Positions 51,099 to 60,649 of a stretch of DNA of 64,000 bases are shown here, in pieces; position 1 is the stretch's first letter; each line of letters begins with the position of its first letter. The notes under the pieces are model-generated. The model was not told the origin of the DNA. It saw nothing but the letters and a program-made list of their open reading frames with translations, and did not search any database. Both the position numbers and the translations under genes were made by a program. Origin of the DNA: Microbacterium hominis (GTDB lineage: Bacteria; Actinomycetota; Actinomycetes; Actinomycetales; Microbacteriaceae); contig NZ_CP054038.1 in the NCBI RefSeq assembly GCF_013282805.1, positions 1,612,001 through 1,676,000 of the forward strand. The letters are read 5' to 3'.

Positions 51099-52301
51099 AT
51101 GCGGGTTACGAAGAAGTTGCTCCTGGGGTCCGTGGTCGCCACGGCCGCCCTCGTCCTGGCGGCGTGCGCGCCGAACACGGCCGCTCCCGCCGGAGACGCC
51201 ACCGAAGACGCCGGGCCCAGCGAGATCACGGTCGGCATCGTCACGAGCGAGACCGGACCGCTCGCCAGCTATGGCAAGCAGTACCTCGACGCCTTCGAGG
51301 CCGGGCTCGACTACGCGACCGGCGGAACCGGTGAGATCGACGGCACCACGATCGTCGTCGAGAATCGCGACGACGCGGGCGACGCCGACAAGGCCGTCAC
51401 CGCCGTCAAGGAGCTCATCGGCTCCGGCGTGAACATCATCGCCGGCACGGCGTCGTCGGGCGTGGCCCTCGCCGTGGCCGAGCAGGCCGCCCAGAACAAG
51501 GTCCTCTACATCTCCGGTCCCGCGGCTGCGGACGCGATCACGGGCATCAACGAGTACACCTTCCGCTCGGGCCGTCAGAGCGCGCAGGACGTCGCGACAG
51601 CCGGCACCTTCCTCGACGACGTCGAGGGCAAGACCGTCGCGGTCTTCGCGCAGGACAGCGCGTTCGGACAGGGCAACGCGGCGGCGGTCGAGGCGATCCT
51701 GGGCGCCAAGGGCGCGACCGTGACGCCGGTGCTCGTCGCCGAGGACGTCACGGAGTTCACGCCGTTCGCGCAGCAGGTGCTCGCGGCATCTCCGGATCTG
51801 GTCTTCGTGGCCTGGGCCGGCGCCACGTCGGGGGCCATGTGGCAGGCGATGAGCCAGCAGGGTGTGCTCGATGAGATCCCGGTCGTGACGGGTCTCGGTG
51901 ATGCGGCCACCTTCGGCGCGTACGGCGAGGCCTCGGAGAAGATCAACTTCCTCAACCACTACTTCTCCGGCGCGCCCGACAACGATGTGAACGCCGAGAT
52001 GGTCGACGCGATCGAGGCCGCAGGCGGCACCGCTGACCTGTTCAGCCCCGACGGCTTCAACGCCGCCATCATGATCGTGCACGCGATCCAGGAGGGCGCC
52101 GGCGACGTGGACGCCATGGTCGCTGCCCTCGAGGGCTTCGAGTTCGACGGCCCGAAGGGCACGATGACGGTCCGCGAGAGCGACCACGCGCTCATCCAGG
52201 ACATGTACCAGGTCAAGCTCGTCGCCGACGGCGGCTCCTTCGTGCCCGAGCTCATCGACACGGTGTCGGCCGACGAGGTCGCGCCCGCCGAAGCGCAGTG
52301 A
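51099..52301 (+). CDS. ABC transporter substrate-binding lipoprotein (branched-chain amino acid/short acid type)
   Basis: 400 residues. Lipobox LVLAAC at about 21-26. Then the Peripla_BP_6 pattern: EITVGIVTSETGPLASYGKQ, NIIAGTASSGVALAVAEQAAQNKVLYISGPAA and FAQDSAFGQGNA. It would capture a small acid outside the cell and pass it to the membrane proteins encoded next. ATG 51099 has GAAAGG 8 nt upstream; an earlier ATG at 51081 is less likely. Confidence 0.88.
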   Translation: MRVTKKLLLGSVVATAALVLAACAPNTAAPAGDATEDAGPSEITVGIVTSETGPLASYGKQYLDAFEAGLDYATGGTGEIDGTTIVVENRDDAGDADKAVTAVKELIGSGVNIIAGTASSGVALAVAEQAAQNKVLYISGPAAADAITGINEYTFRSGRQSAQDVATAGTFLDDVEGKTVAVFAQDSAFGQGNAAAVEAILGAKGATVTPVLVAEDVTEFTPFAQQVLAASPDLVFVAWAGATSGAMWQAMSQQGVLDEIPVVTGLGDAATFGAYGEASEKINFLNHYFSGAPDNDVNAEMVDAIEAAGGTADLFSPDGFNAAIMIVHAIQEGAGDVDAMVAALEGFEFDGPKGTMTVRESDHALIQDMYQVKLVADGGSFVPELIDTVSADEVAPAEAQ

Positions 52302-52320
52302 CCCGAGGCGGTCCCGCAGC

Positions 52321-53133
52321 ATGAGCATCCCCACCCCGTCCGCGCCCGGCGCAGCGGCTACGCTGCCGACCGGGTCCGGTTCCCGCCTCACCGTCGAGGG
52401 CCTCGGCCTGCAGATCGGCGGGGCGACCATCCTGAAAGATGTCGGGCTCGACATCGCCGCCGGCTCGCTGGTCGGCGTGATCGGCCCCAATGGCGCCGGC
52501 AAGACCACGCTGTTCAACGTGATCTCCGGCCTCATGAAGCCCACGGCAGGACGCATCCTGCTCGACGGGCGCGATATCACGATGGACTCCGTGCCCGCGC
52601 GTGCGCGGGCGGGAGTGGGGCGCACCTTCCAGACCTCCAGCATCTTCCCGCGGCTCACCGTGCTCGAGAACGTGCGGCTGGCGGCACAGGTCGTCCACGG
52701 CGGCTCGGCCTCGCTGCTGCGATTCCCTCGGAAAGGGGATGCCGCGACCACGGCCGCTCTGGAGAAGCTCGCCGCCGTCGGACTCGACCACAAGCTCGAC
52801 GCCGCGGCCGGTGACATCTCCCACGGGGACAAGCGCAAGCTCGAGATCGCGGTGCTGCTGGCCACCGACGCGAGCATCGTGCTGCTCGACGAGCCGATGG
52901 CAGGTGTCGGGTCGGGCGACGTGCCCGGGCTCGTGGAGAACATCCGCGCGATGCAGCGCGAGAAGGGATGCACCGTGCTGATGGTCGAGCATCACATCGA
53001 CGTGCTCATGGGGCTCGTCGAGAAGGTGGCGGTCATGTACTTCGGCACGATCATCGCCTACGACACCCCTCAGAACGTGATGAACGACCCCCTCGTGCAG
53101 AGCGCATACCTCGGAACGGGGACGACGGCATGA
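52321..53133 (+). CDS. LivG-type ABC transporter ATP-binding protein
   Basis: 270 residues. Walker A GPNGAGKTT, the signature region ISHGDKRKLEIAVLLA (SHG in place of SGG), Walker B IVLLDEPMAGV and a switch His in VEHHIDVLMGL. This is the LivG half of the ATPase pair. The signature change is common in LivG. Its stop overlaps the next start. Confidence 0.9.
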   Translation: MSIPTPSAPGAAATLPTGSGSRLTVEGLGLQIGGATILKDVGLDIAAGSLVGVIGPNGAGKTTLFNVISGLMKPTAGRILLDGRDITMDSVPARARAGVGRTFQTSSIFPRLTVLENVRLAAQVVHGGSASLLRFPRKGDAATTAALEKLAAVGLDHKLDAAAGDISHGDKRKLEIAVLLATDASIVLLDEPMAGVGSGDVPGLVENIRAMQREKGCTVLMVEHHIDVLMGLVEKVAVMYFGTIIAYDTPQNVMNDPLVQSAYLGTGTTA

Positions 53134-53867
53134 CCGACAGCATCCTGAGCGTGCGCGGACTGCGCTGCACGATCGCCGGCCAGCAGGTCGTGGAGGACGT
53201 CAGCTTCGACGTCCCGGCCACCGGCATCACGGCGGTGCTCGGCCGCAACGGCGTCGGCAAGACCTCGACGCTGCGCGGCATCCTCGGCCTGATCCACCGT
53301 CGCGGCGAGGTGGTCCTCGCGGGCGATCGCATCGACACGCTCCCCACGCACCGCATCGTTCGTCGCGGCGTGGGCTACGTGCCGGAGGACCGCGAAGTCT
53401 TCGCCAAGCTCTCCGTGGCCGAGAACCTCGCGCTCGCCGAGCGTCAGAAGTCTCCACGCCGCGAGTTCGTCGACGCGCTGTTCCCCGACCTGGTCGCCCG
53501 GCGCGAGCAGCCCGCGGGCACACTCTCGGGCGGTCAGCAGCAGATGGTCTCGGTGGCGCGGGCTCTCCTCAACGACAACCAGCTCCTCCTCGTCGACGAG
53601 CCGACCAAGGGCCTCGCGCCGAAGATCGTCACCGAGGTCGCCGACGCGCTCGCCGAAGCATCCAAGACGGTCCCGATCCTGCTCGTCGAGCAGAACCTCG
53701 AGGTCGTGCGCCGCCTCGCCGACGACGCGATCGTGATCGGGGGCGGCCGTGTCGTGCACGTCGGCAAGGCCCGCGACATCCTCGACGACGACGATCTGAC
53801 GCGGCGTCTGCTGGGCGTGCACGCCGAGCCGTCAGCCCACCACGAGTCACCGGAGCCTCGCGCATGA
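53130..53867 (+). CDS. LivF-type ABC transporter ATP-binding protein
   Basis: 245 residues. Walker A GRNGVGKTS, signature LSGGQQQMVSVARALL, Walker B LLLVDEPTKGLAPKI, switch EQN. Shorter than LivG, as usual for LivF. ATG overlaps the previous stop (ATGA). Confidence 0.92.
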   Translation: MTDSILSVRGLRCTIAGQQVVEDVSFDVPATGITAVLGRNGVGKTSTLRGILGLIHRRGEVVLAGDRIDTLPTHRIVRRGVGYVPEDREVFAKLSVAENLALAERQKSPRREFVDALFPDLVARREQPAGTLSGGQQQMVSVARALLNDNQLLLVDEPTKGLAPKIVTEVADALAEASKTVPILLVEQNLEVVRRLADDAIVIGGGRVVHVGKARDILDDDDLTRRLLGVHAEPSAHHESPEPRA

Positions 53868-54739
53868 GCACCCTCGTCCTCACCCTCGTCACCGGCGTCG
53901 GCCTCGGCGCCCTCTACTTCCTCGTCGCGAGCGGCCTGAGCCTCATCTACGGGCTCATGCACGTGCTGAACTTCGCGCACGGCGCCTTCCTCACGCTGAG
54001 CGCCTTCATCGGCTGGATGGTCGCGCAGTCGCTCGGCACGGACTCGTGGGGCTCGTTCCTGCTGTCGATCCTCGTCGGCGCCGGTGTCGGCGCGGTCTTC
54101 GCCACCCTCACCGAGCTCGTCCTCATCCGGCCGCTGTACGAGCGCCACATCGAGCAGGTCCTCGTCACGGTCGGCCTCTCCTTCGCGGCCGTCGCGCTGT
54201 TCGAGGGGATCTGGGGCACCGATCCCATCCACATCGCCGGTCCGCCCTGGCTGCGCCAGACGACGGAGGTGCTGGGGGCCCGCATCCCGAACACCTACTG
54301 GGTGCTCATGATCGCCGCCGCGCTCGTGCTGGCCGCGCTGGTCATCTTCCTCCAGAAGACCCGCTACGGCATGATCATCCGCGCGGGCGTGGAGAACCGG
54401 TCCATGGTGACGGCGCTGGGCATCGATGTGCGGCGCTCCTTCACCCTCGTGTTCGCCATCGGCGGCGCGGCGGCCGGCATCGGCGGAGTGCTGGCCATGC
54501 ACTACTCGACGTTCGTCTCGGCGCATCTGGGTGCGACACTGCTGATCTTCGCGTTCATCGTGACCGTGGTCGGCGGACTGGGCTCGCTCACCGGCGCCGC
54601 CGTGGCCTCCGTGCTGGTGGCGGTGCTCCAGCAGGTCGCCAACTCCTACCTCGGCGGCACGGGCGACTTCATCGTCGTGATCCTGCTCGCCGTCGTGCTG
54701 CTGGTGCGGCCGACCGGACTCCTGGGGAAGAAGGCATGA
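53864..54739 (+). CDS. LivH-type ABC transporter permease
   Basis: 291 residues, eight or so helices. GLSLIYGLMHVLNFAHGAFL near the N-terminus is the LivH signature, and the EAA-like loop ALGIDVRRSFTLVFAIGGAAAGIGGVL follows. It overlaps both neighbours by 4 nt. Confidence 0.9.
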   Translation: MSTLVLTLVTGVGLGALYFLVASGLSLIYGLMHVLNFAHGAFLTLSAFIGWMVAQSLGTDSWGSFLLSILVGAGVGAVFATLTELVLIRPLYERHIEQVLVTVGLSFAAVALFEGIWGTDPIHIAGPPWLRQTTEVLGARIPNTYWVLMIAAALVLAALVIFLQKTRYGMIIRAGVENRSMVTALGIDVRRSFTLVFAIGGAAAGIGGVLAMHYSTFVSAHLGATLLIFAFIVTVVGGLGSLTGAAVASVLVAVLQQVANSYLGGTGDFIVVILLAVVLLVRPTGLLGKKA

Positions 54740-55866
54740 CCATGCAGAATGCGACCTCGGGCGGCATCCGCCGCTTCATCCCGGCCCTGGGCGGCGCGGC
54801 TCTCGTCATCCTCATGGCGCTGCTGCCGCTGCTGAACATCTCGATCCCCGGCGTGCTGCCCACCCCCACCTACCAGCCGGGCACGCTCGCCCTGCTCTCC
54901 CTGTGCATGGTGTTCGCCTCTCTCGCGCTGTCGTACAACCTGCTGCTGGGCAGTGCCGGGATGCTGTCCTTCGGCCACGCACTGTACTTCGGCGCCGGCG
55001 CATACGGCCTCGGGATCGCGCTGGAGCACTTCGGCGTGCCGCTGTGGCCGGGCGTGTTCCTGGCGCTCGTGGGCGGCATGCTCATCGCGCTGCTCACCGG
55101 CGCGGTGGCCATGCGCGTGTCGGGCATCCCCTTCGCGATGGTCACCCTCGCTTTCGCGCAGGCGGGCTCCGTGCTGGTCCGCCGCAATTCGCAGGTGACC
55201 GGCGGCGAAGAGGGCCTGAGCCTGAACACCGAACACGTCCCCGACATCCTGATCGGCGTGATCAACACGCGCAACCTCTACTGGTTCACTCTCGCCGTGC
55301 TCGTCACCGTGTATCTCGTCACCCTGTGGGTGGACTCGTCGCGACTGGGCCACCTGGCGCGCGCCTCGCGCGAGAACGAGCAGCGTGTGCGGGTGCTGGG
55401 GCTGCAGCCTTACCGCGTCAAGCTGGTGATCTTCGTCGTCGCGGCCGTGCTGGCGAGCCTCGCCGGCGTCGCGTACATGCTGCTGCAGTCGGGAACGGTT
55501 CCCCGGTCCGTCTCCGCCGATCTCACGATCACGATCCTCGTCATGGTGGTTCTCGGTGGCGTCGGGTTCCGCTGGGGTGCCATCGTGGGGGGTGTGCTCT
55601 ACACGCTGCTGGACCAGCGGCTCACGGTTCTGGCCGGGTCGGAGATGATCGCGGGACTTCCGGATGTGCTGCGCGTGCCGCTGTCGGAGCCCCTGTTCCT
55701 GCTCGGCGTGCTCTTCATCCTCGTCGTCATGTTCCTGCCCGGCGGCATCGCCGGCACGATCGACGCCGCGCTGCGTCGCCGTCGAGGCGAGCGCACCCGC
55801 GGCGATCTGCAGCAGCTCGACGACGCGGCGGACCGCGACCGCGAGCCCGAGGTGGTGCGGGCGTGA
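54736..55866 (+). CDS. LivM-type ABC transporter permease
   Basis: 376 residues, about ten helices. ALSYNLLLGSAGMLSFGHALYFGAGAY and ASRENEQRVRVLGLQPYRVKLVIFVVAAVLASLAGVAY are LivM hallmarks. A charged C-terminal tail (about 340-376) is cytoplasmic. It overlaps livH and the ligase (GTGA). Confidence 0.9.
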   Translation: MTMQNATSGGIRRFIPALGGAALVILMALLPLLNISIPGVLPTPTYQPGTLALLSLCMVFASLALSYNLLLGSAGMLSFGHALYFGAGAYGLGIALEHFGVPLWPGVFLALVGGMLIALLTGAVAMRVSGIPFAMVTLAFAQAGSVLVRRNSQVTGGEEGLSLNTEHVPDILIGVINTRNLYWFTLAVLVTVYLVTLWVDSSRLGHLARASRENEQRVRVLGLQPYRVKLVIFVVAAVLASLAGVAYMLLQSGTVPRSVSADLTITILVMVVLGGVGFRWGAIVGGVLYTLLDQRLTVLAGSEMIAGLPDVLRVPLSEPLFLLGVLFILVVMFLPGGIAGTIDAALRRRRGERTRGDLQQLDDAADRDREPEVVRA

Positions 55867-57416
55867 GCTGGGACGACGGGATCGACGACGGCGCGCACAC
55901 GATCGGCCGCTGGCTGACCGATCGCGCCGCGGCATCCCCTCGACGCATTGCGATCGACGATCGAGGCGTCACGACCGATTACGCCGCGCTGGCGGCGCGC
56001 GCCACGGCCCTGGCGGCACGACTGCGCGCCGCAGGGTTCGGCCCGGGACACCGCATCGCGACGGTGTCGGGCAACTCCACCGACCATGTGGTGGCCTTCT
56101 TCGCCTGCGCGCTCATAGGCGCCGCGTTCGTCCCGCTGTCGTGGCGGCTGACCCCCCGCGAGCTCGGCGACGCCCTCGAGCGGGCGAACCCGGCCCTGCT
56201 GCTGGTCGAGGACGAGTACGCTGCGCTCGCCGACGCGGGCCTGCGGCTCGCCGCCGCCCGGCCCCCGGTCGCCCCGCTCGGATCCCTCGGGATCGAATCC
56301 TCGGCGCCGGCGTGCGCCGACCCCGTCGCGGCGCGTCCGGTACGCGACGACGACCCGCTGCTGGTCATCTTCACCTCGGGCAGCGAGGCGGCGCCCAAGG
56401 GCGTGGTGCTCACGCACGCCAACTGCTTCTGGAACAACCTCGCGCTCGGTCAGGCTCTGCCGCTCACGCAGGACGACGTGGTGCTCGCGATGCTGCCGCA
56501 GTTCCACATCGCCGCCTGGAACTGCCAGCCGCTGCTGGCGTGGTGGGTGGGTGCGACCGTCGTGCTCGAGCGCTCCTTCCAGCCGGCACGGGCTCTCCAG
56601 CTGATCCGCGAGCGCCGGGTGACGGCGATGATGGGCGTGCCGACCCAGTACGCCATGCTCGCCGCCGACCCGGGGTGGGCGGCCGCCGAGGTCGGAACGC
56701 TGACCCAGGCGCTGGTCGGCGGAGCGACGATGCCGCCGTCGGTGCGGCAGGCGTGGCTCGAGCACGGCGTGCCGCTCACGCAGGGCTACGGCCTCACTGA
56801 GGCCGCGCCCAACGTGCTGTACCTGCCCGCCGCCGAGGCGGCCGAGCACCCGGGCGCCGTGGGCCGCCCGTACCCGCATGTCTCGGTGCGGCTCACCGAC
56901 CCCGACACCGGTCTCGTCCTCGAGGGCGCGGCGACGGGCGAGGTGTGGGTGCGGGGTCTGAGCGTGTTCTCCGGCTATCTCGGCGATCCTGAGGCCACCG
57001 CTGCCGCGCTCGACGGCGACTGGCTCCGCACCGGCGACCTGGCGCGGCGCGACGAGGCGGGACGGTACTCGATCGTCGACCGGCTGAAGGACATCTACAT
57101 CTCGGGCGGTGAGAACGTCGCTCCCGCTGAGGTCGAGCACGCGCTGCGGCTGCATCCCCTGATCGATCAGGCAGCCGTCGTGGGCGTCCCCGATCCGGTG
57201 TGGGGAGAGCGCGGCGTCGCCTTCGTCGTCCCGGTCGCCGGGCGGGTCCTCTCGGTCGACGAGGTTCTCGCGCACGCGCGGCAGACGCTCGCCGCGTTCA
57301 AGGTTCCGGTGCGCGTGGAGTTCGTCGACGACCTCCCTCGGTCGGCCATCGACAAGATCGCGCGCTCCCGCCTGCGCGCCCGCGCCGTCGGAAGGACCTC
57401 CCATGCCGCTCAGTGA
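55863..57416 (+). CDS. Acyl-CoA synthetase (AMP-binding family)
   Basis: 517 residues, GTG start. It has A3 FTSGSEAAPKGVVLTHAN, QGYGLTEAAPN, TGDLARRDEAGRYSIVDRLKDIYISGGENVAP and the C-terminal catalytic Lys in RSAIDKIARSRLR. It activates a carboxylic acid to its CoA thioester, probably the acid brought in by the linked importer. Chain length cannot be read from sequence. Overlaps the TetR gene by 14 bp. Confidence 0.9.
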   Translation: MSWDDGIDDGAHTIGRWLTDRAAASPRRIAIDDRGVTTDYAALAARATALAARLRAAGFGPGHRIATVSGNSTDHVVAFFACALIGAAFVPLSWRLTPRELGDALERANPALLLVEDEYAALADAGLRLAAARPPVAPLGSLGIESSAPACADPVAARPVRDDDPLLVIFTSGSEAAPKGVVLTHANCFWNNLALGQALPLTQDDVVLAMLPQFHIAAWNCQPLLAWWVGATVVLERSFQPARALQLIRERRVTAMMGVPTQYAMLAADPGWAAAEVGTLTQALVGGATMPPSVRQAWLEHGVPLTQGYGLTEAAPNVLYLPAAEAAEHPGAVGRPYPHVSVRLTDPDTGLVLEGAATGEVWVRGLSVFSGYLGDPEATAAALDGDWLRTGDLARRDEAGRYSIVDRLKDIYISGGENVAPAEVEHALRLHPLIDQAAVVGVPDPVWGERGVAFVVPVAGRVLSVDEVLAHARQTLAAFKVPVRVEFVDDLPRSAIDKIARSRLRARAVGRTSHAAQ

Positions 57417-58086
57417 AGACCTCACGGCCGACGATGCCGTCGCCGTCTCCTCCGCCACCGGCAAGCCGCTCACCAAGCGCGGCGAGGCGACGCGCGGACG
57501 CCTGCTCGAAGCCGCCGAGGCGGTGTTCGCCGAGCAGGGCTACCACGAGGCGTCGATCGTGAAGATCACGGAGCGCGCCGGCATCGGACTCGGCACGTTC
57601 TATCTCTACTTCGACAGCAAGCAGACGATCTTCGAGGCGCTCGTCATCGATCTGAACCGTCGCGTGCGCCATTCGATGACCGAGGCGATGGCGGGAGCGT
57701 CATCGCGGCTCGAGGCCGAACGTGCCGGGTTCGCGGGATTCTTCCGCTTCACCGCCGAGCACCCGGCGCTGTACCGGGTCGTGCGCGAAGCGGAGTTCGT
57801 CTCACCCGAGGTGCTGCGCCTGCACTACACCCGCATCGTCGAGGGGTACGAGGCGGGCCTGCGCGCCGCGCAGTCCGCCGGCGATGTGGATGCCGCGCTC
57901 GACCCGGAGACGACGGCGTGGGCGCTCATGGGCATGGGTGAGCTGATCGGCATGCGCTTCCTCCTGTGGGAGCGGGATGCCGAGGGCAACCCGCCGCGCG
58001 AGCTGGATCCCGCCGTCTTCGCGGCCATGGCCCGCTTCATCGACAACGCACTCGCCCCCCGCGGGCAGGAAGGCGGTCCCGCATGA
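57403..58086 (+). CDS. TetR family transcriptional regulator
   Basis: 227 residues. The N-terminal helix-turn-helix is GRLLEAAEAVFAEQGYHEASIVKITERAGIGLGTFYLYFDSKQTIFEAL (about 27-75); the rest is a ligand domain. It sits inside the operon and may repress it through the palindrome at 51034. The ligand may be an acyl-CoA. Confidence 0.88.
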   Translation: MPLSEDLTADDAVAVSSATGKPLTKRGEATRGRLLEAAEAVFAEQGYHEASIVKITERAGIGLGTFYLYFDSKQTIFEALVIDLNRRVRHSMTEAMAGASSRLEAERAGFAGFFRFTAEHPALYRVVREAEFVSPEVLRLHYTRIVEGYEAGLRAAQSAGDVDAALDPETTAWALMGMGELIGMRFLLWERDAEGNPPRELDPAVFAAMARFIDNALAPRGQEGGPA

Positions 58087-58835
58087 CCGATCAGGACCTC
58101 ACCGGGCGCCGCGCGCTCGTCACCGGCGGTGCCAGCGGCATCGGCCTCGCCTGCGCGCACGAATTCGCCGGCCGCGGTGCGCACGTGATCATCGCCGACC
58201 TCAACGCGGAGGCGGCGAGCGAGGCGGCTGCCGCCGTCGGGGGAGAGGCCTGGGCGGTCGACCTGTCCGACACCGCCGCGCTCGAGGACCTCACCCTCGA
58301 CGTCGACATCCTCGTCAACAACGCGGGGATCCAGCGCGTGAGCCCGATCACCGAGTTCGATCCCGCGGCGTTCCGGCTGCTGCTGCGTCTCATGCTCGAG
58401 TCGCCGTTCCTGCTCATCCGCGCAGCCCTCCCGGCGATGTACGAGCGGGGCTGGGGCCGCGTGATCAACATCTCCAGCGCCCACGGCCTGCGCGCGTCGG
58501 CGTTCAAGTCGGCCTACGTCTCGGCCAAGCACGGACTCGAAGGGCTGTCGAAGGTGACGGCGCTCGAGGGCGGAGCGCACGGGGTGACGAGCAACTGCAT
58601 CAACCCGGCGTACGTCCGCACGCCACTGGTCGAGAAGCAGATCGCCGATCAGGCCACGGTCCACGGCATCCCCGAGAGCGAGGTCGTCGAGAAGATCATG
58701 CTCACCGAGACGGCGGTCAAGCGCCTGGTCGAGGCCGACGAGGTCGCCTCGCTCGCCGGCTGGCTCGCCTCCGACAAAGCCGGCATGGTCACCGGCGCCT
58801 CGTACACGATGGACGGCGGGTGGACGGCACGATGA
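58083..58835 (+). CDS. 3-hydroxybutyrate dehydrogenase-like SDR enzyme
   Basis: 250 residues. Rossmann motif TGGASGIG, NNAG, and the catalytic set in ISSAHGLRASAFKSAYVSAKHG (Ser, Tyr, Lys). SSAHGL...SAYVSAKHG is characteristic of bacterial BdhA. It would oxidise (R)-3-hydroxybutyrate to acetoacetate with NAD+. The nearby CoA transferase and thiolase complete that route. Confidence 0.83.
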   Translation: MTDQDLTGRRALVTGGASGIGLACAHEFAGRGAHVIIADLNAEAASEAAAAVGGEAWAVDLSDTAALEDLTLDVDILVNNAGIQRVSPITEFDPAAFRLLLRLMLESPFLLIRAALPAMYERGWGRVINISSAHGLRASAFKSAYVSAKHGLEGLSKVTALEGGAHGVTSNCINPAYVRTPLVEKQIADQATVHGIPESEVVEKIMLTETAVKRLVEADEVASLAGWLASDKAGMVTGASYTMDGGWTAR

Positions 58836-59776
58836 GCGGGCACAGCTATCGCGAGGTGGATGTCCAGGTCGACGGCGGCGCGCTGCGCGCCGGGGTCTGG
58901 GAGCCGGATGCCGCACCCGGCGCGCACGGCGCGCCCACGGTGCTCCTGATCCACGGGGTCACCTCATCGCACCTCGCCTGGCCGTTCGTCGTGGAGCGGC
59001 TCCCCGGCGTGCGCGTCATCGCGCCCGACCTGCGCGGGCGCGGACGCAGCAACGACCTGTCCGGCCCCGCCGGCATGGCTGCGCACGCCGACGACCTGGC
59101 GGCCCTCCTCGACGCACTGGGCGTCGCGCAGACGCTCGTGGTGGGTCACTCCATGGGCGGCTTCGTCTCGGTGGTGCTCGCACACCGGCATCCCGAGCTC
59201 GTGTCGCGGCTGGTGCTCGTCGACGGCGGGATGCCGCTGGATGTGCCCGCCGGCCTGGATGCCGACACCCTCGTCGCAGGGATCCTCGGCCCCACCGCGC
59301 AGCGCCTCGGGATGAGGTTCGCCACGGCGTCGGACTACCTCGACTTCTGGCGCCGCCACCCGGCGTTCGCGCACGACTGGTCGCCCGAGCTCGAGGCCTA
59401 CCTCGCCTACGACCTGGTGGACGACGGCGACGGGGCGCTGCGCCCGGCGACGAGCTACCAGACCACCGCCGAGGACACCGTCGACATGAACACGGGGGAG
59501 GCGCTGCCGGCGGCGCTCGGCGCCCTGAGGCATCCCACGGTGCTGCTCACGGTGCCGCGCGGCCTCCAGGACGAGCCGCCCGGCCTCTACTCCGCGGACT
59601 ACCTCGACGGCATCCTGGGCGCGTTCGGCGCCGTGGCGCATCGGCGGATCCCGGGGTTCAACCACTACACGATCGTGCTGTCGGCCGCCGGTGCGGAGGT
59701 GGTCGCCGCGGTGATCCGCGCCGAGCTCTCCGCGGCCGCCGCGGAGGTCAGCGACTCGTCGCGATACGCGTTGTGA
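58832..59776 (+). CDS. Alpha/beta hydrolase
   Basis: 314 residues. It has the oxyanion HGVTSSHLAW, DLRGRGRS, the nucleophile elbow VGHSMGGF (Ser), and a C-terminal His in GFNHYTIV. Family members are esterases, lactonases and C-C hydrolases. An ester or oligomer of 3-hydroxybutyrate is one conceivable substrate. It overlaps bdh by 4 nt and converges with IclR by 29 bp. Confidence 0.82.
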   Translation: MSGHSYREVDVQVDGGALRAGVWEPDAAPGAHGAPTVLLIHGVTSSHLAWPFVVERLPGVRVIAPDLRGRGRSNDLSGPAGMAAHADDLAALLDALGVAQTLVVGHSMGGFVSVVLAHRHPELVSRLVLVDGGMPLDVPAGLDADTLVAGILGPTAQRLGMRFATASDYLDFWRRHPAFAHDWSPELEAYLAYDLVDDGDGALRPATSYQTTAEDTVDMNTGEALPAALGALRHPTVLLTVPRGLQDEPPGLYSADYLDGILGAFGAVAHRRIPGFNHYTIVLSAAGAEVVAAVIRAELSAAAAEVSDSSRYAL

Positions 59777-60536
59777 GCTGGTGGGCGTGCGCCAGGAGCG
59801 CGCGCCCGAGCTCGGGAAGGCGATCCGCGCCGAACCGGAACTCCACCCCGGTGAGGCTCAACGCCCACTGCGGGTGACCCTCGCGGCTGAACACCGCGGC
59901 CCCCATGCCCCAGCTGCCTTCCACGATGAGGCCCGGGTTCACGGCGTAGCCGCGCTCCTGGGTCTCCCGCATCCGCGTGCGCAGGCGCGGCTCGGCGTGC
60001 GACGCCCCCCATCGGTCGCTGAGCGCCGGGTGCCGCTCGAAATACGCGTCCACATCGTGGGTGGGGAGGAAGGCGAGGATCGCGAGCCCCGCCGACGCCA
60101 CGCCGAGCGGAAAGCGCACACCCTCCGACAGGACGAAGGACCGGATGGGGAAGCTCCCCTCCTCGCGCAGCAGGCAGACGGTCTCATCGCCCCGGCGCAC
60201 CGAGAGGAACGCGCTCTCCTCGGTGCGCACCGCCAGGGACCGCACGATGTCGCGGGCGATCGCGGTGATGTCGTACCGCGCGGCGGCGACGGTTCCCATG
60301 AGGTAGAGCTCGGGGCCCGGCATCCACCGTCCGCTCCGGTCGTCCTGGTCGACGAGGCCCTCGTTGCGCAGCGCGGTGAGGAGGCGGTGCGTCGTCGGCC
60401 GGGTCAGGTCGGCGCGTCGCGCCAGGTCCGCGGCCGCCAGCCCCGCTTCGCCCGCTCCCGAGACCAGGCGCAGCAGCCGCGCGGCGCGCGCGACCGACTG
60501 CGCGCCCGGAACCGAACGGGTCGAACTGTTGTCCAC
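59748..60536 (-). CDS. IclR family transcriptional regulator
   Basis: 262 residues from GTG 60536. An N-terminal winged helix (AARLLRLVSGAGEAGLAAADLARRADLTRPTTHRLL) is followed by the IclR effector domain. It is divergent from the CoA-transferase genes and probably controls them. The start is uncertain because GTG 60536 lies inside a palindrome (60531-60545) and other in-frame GTG codons lie upstream. Confidence 0.87.
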   Translation of the reverse strand: MDNSSTRSVPGAQSVARAARLLRLVSGAGEAGLAAADLARRADLTRPTTHRLLTALRNEGLVDQDDRSGRWMPGPELYLMGTVAAARYDITAIARDIVRSLAVRTEESAFLSVRRGDETVCLLREEGSFPIRSFVLSEGVRFPLGVASAGLAILAFLPTHDVDAYFERHPALSDRWGASHAEPRLRTRMRETQERGYAVNPGLIVEGSWGMGAAVFSREGHPQWALSLTGVEFRFGADRLPELGRALLAHAHQLTTRIATSR

Positions 60537-60545
60537 GATATGGAC
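60531..60545. promoter_or_regulatory. Palindromic operator candidate between iclR and scoA
   Basis: GTCCA-CGATA-TGGAC is a perfect 5-bp inverted repeat with a 5-bp spacer, the usual size of IclR-type operators. It lies about 105 bp before scoA and at the proposed iclR start, allowing autoregulation. Confidence 0.45.
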
Positions 60546-60649
60546 GCTACGACGAATTGTCTCCACATCGCAAGCGCGGGCGTGCGTTCGGGCGATCGTC
60601 GTCGCACGATAGGGGAGGATCACCGACGACGACGTCAGAAGGAGCACAC

